Shown here piece by piece: positions 5,306 to 6,400 of a DNA stretch of 6,400 nucleotides. The DNA lies in assembly GCA_031270205.1 (NCBI GenBank), contig JAISYA010000098.1, forward strand, positions 1 to 6,400, given 5' to 3'. This stretch comes from Treponema sp. Its GTDB lineage: Bacteria > Spirochaetota > Spirochaetia > Treponematales > Breznakiellaceae. A model generated the notes under the pieces. That model saw only the letters and a program-made list of their open reading frames with translations. It was not told where the DNA came from and ran no database searches. Made by a program: the position numbers and the translations under genes. Numbering within the stretch: position 1 is the first letter of the stretch; each line of letters opens with the position of its first letter.

Positions 5306-6400
5306 TTACTTCGCGGGCGCCGCAATCAGCGTGTCGTCCGTGTCGCCGATGTTAAACTCTTCCTGTTCCTCCCAGAAGGCGAACAGGACGCCGGCGGCAA
5401 AGGCGATTCCGGTGTAGACAAAGCCGTCGGGCAGGGGCGGCAGGGAAAACGGCCGCGGTTCCGCTGTTGAGGACAGGTACATGCCCCGGCCGTCGGGGAG
5501 AACCGCCGCCGCGAGAGCGGACGCGCCATCGGCCATGCCGGAGCGGTAATAGGCCAAAAGGCCGGGACCGGTCTCGCCGCTTCCCGCAAATGAACGGGGC
5601 TGCGGAAAATCCGGGGAGATTACCAGCGCCGCGTTGCCGCCCGCCGCATCAAGCAATTCCCGCAAGAGGGCGGGAGCGGCGCTCAAAGGCTCAGGCAAAG
5701 CGGAATTCTGGAAAGTCCCGATGGAAACCGTCTCCCCCGGCTGCCCCAAATCGGCGGTGCGGAGTTGGCGTATTTCAGGCTGGACGTCCTGTTTCAACAC
5801 CCGGTAATACCAGAAGCCGTCGGGGCCGAGCCGCAGGGTGTCCGCGTCCCAGCCCTCCTCCGGCGGAAACGGATCAAGGGCGGGAATATCCAGGCCCGCC
5901 GGTACGGATGACTCAAGACTGAAGGTCCAGGCCCTTGGCTGGGGAAGGCCAGCCGCGGAATCAAGAAAACGCTCGTCCCGGTACAGCAGGGCCGCCGGCT
6001 TTTCCTCAAACACCAGCAAGGCCCCCACCGTGTAGCGCCGCCAGAATTCGCCGCCGGATACATGGTACAACCCGATGCCGCCGTCGTCCCAGGGGAAGAG
6101 GCCCATAAAGCCGTCCCGGTTTACCGCCATCACAAGCCCATCCCCTGTGGCAAGGATAAAGCGGATATGGAGAGCCAGAGGCCAGGGAATAAGGGCGGCG
6201 GAAAAGCGGGCGTCTTCTATTGAATCGAGCAAGGCCGGTCCCGTATCGGTAAGCTGGAACCACAGGGGATATTCCCCCGCCCGCAGCACCGCAACAGGCC
6301 GCGGGCCGGGCCGGACAGGAACGGCGCTTGATTCCGCGCCGGAGCGGGCGCAGGAAAGGAAGATACAAAGCAGCGCTAAAATTGAACCAAAACGGAACAT
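5306..6400 (-). CDS. Putative outer-surface or periplasmic lipoprotein, unknown function
   Basis: I do not recognise this 364-residue protein. Its N-terminus is a lipoprotein signal: basic Arg3, a hydrophobic stretch (residues 4-15) and a lipobox FLSC with the acylated Cys at residue 17. Phe at -3 with Ser at -1 is more typical of the relaxed spirochaetal lipobox than of the E. coli one. The mature protein has no further membrane segment. Short beta-like stretches, often with Asp-Gly turns and aromatic residues, recur (DGLVMAVNRDGFMGLFPW 87-104, LGPDGFWYYRVL 191-202, GLLAYYRSG 280-288, FVYTGIAFAAGVLFAFWEE 327-345). This suggests a beta-propeller-like fold, but no named repeat can be assigned. 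Its start codon is the last three bases of the window, so the ribosome site is not visible; the signal peptide right after this Met supports it as the true start. It lies upstream of the flavodoxin gene on the same strand. Confidence 0.75.
   Translation of the reverse strand: MFRFGSILALLCIFLSCARSGAESSAVPVRPGPRPVAVLRAGEYPLWFQLTDTGPALLDSIEDARFSAALIPWPLALHIRFILATGDGLVMAVNRDGFMGLFPWDDGGIGLYHVSGGEFWRRYTVGALLVFEEKPAALLYRDERFLDSAAGLPQPRAWTFSLESSVPAGLDIPALDPFPPEEGWDADTLRLGPDGFWYYRVLKQDVQPEIRQLRTADLGQPGETVSIGTFQNSALPEPLSAAPALLRELLDAAGGNAALVISPDFPQPRSFAGSGETGPGLLAYYRSGMADGASALAAAVLPDGRGMYLSSTAEPRPFSLPPLPDGFVYTGIAFAAGVLFAFWEEQEEFNIGDTDDTLIAAPAK

Noticed and set aside
5467..5922. Plus-strand open frame opposite the lipoprotein gene (151 codons)
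   Set aside because: The product is Arg/Pro-rich with low-complexity composition, typical of a shadow frame, while the opposite strand has a full signal peptide and lipobox.

Overview
The window reads as bacterial chromosome: GC-rich coding DNA, short gaps, AGGAGG-type ribosome sites and no rRNA, tRNA, CRISPR array or transposase. The donor is uncertain. A lipoprotein with a relaxed lipobox (FLSC), a stand-alone retropepsin-like protease and intergenic TCATTGC heptamer arrays fit a spirochaete of the Treponema group, perhaps gut-associated. This is inference from style, not from a marker gene.

Layout. Bases 15-260 (+) encode an 81-residue charged protein of unknown function. Bases 261-477 have no gene: a 15-bp-stem hairpin with a GCGA loop (277-310) is followed by an in-register array of twelve 7-bp units (371-454). 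Bases 478-885 (+) encode a single-domain clan AA aspartic protease with a DTG active site. A second heptamer array (893-953) separates it from the next operon.

The core, 1009-4667 (+), is a complete three-subunit molybdenum hydroxylase in the order xdhA (molybdopterin subunit), xdhB (FAD subunit), xdhC (2x[2Fe-2S] subunit). Order, lengths and motifs match the E. coli-type XdhABC xanthine dehydrogenase. Electrons would pass from the Mo site on XdhA through the two iron-sulfur clusters of XdhC to FAD on XdhB and then to NAD+ or another acceptor, so the likely role is purine (hypoxanthine/xanthine) oxidation. No molybdenum-cofactor maturation gene is in the window.

The right part is on the minus strand. 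A flavodoxin-family gene (4671-5150) converges on xdhC with only 3 bp between stop codons and has a plausible sigma70-type promoter at 5222-5250. Upstream of it, 5306-6400 encodes an unrecognised lipoprotein whose ATG is exactly at the window edge.

Nothing here is clearly a new multi-gene system. The most distinctive signals are the two related heptamer arrays that bracket the protease gene, and the E. coli-like, non-canonical substrate-pocket residues of XdhA.
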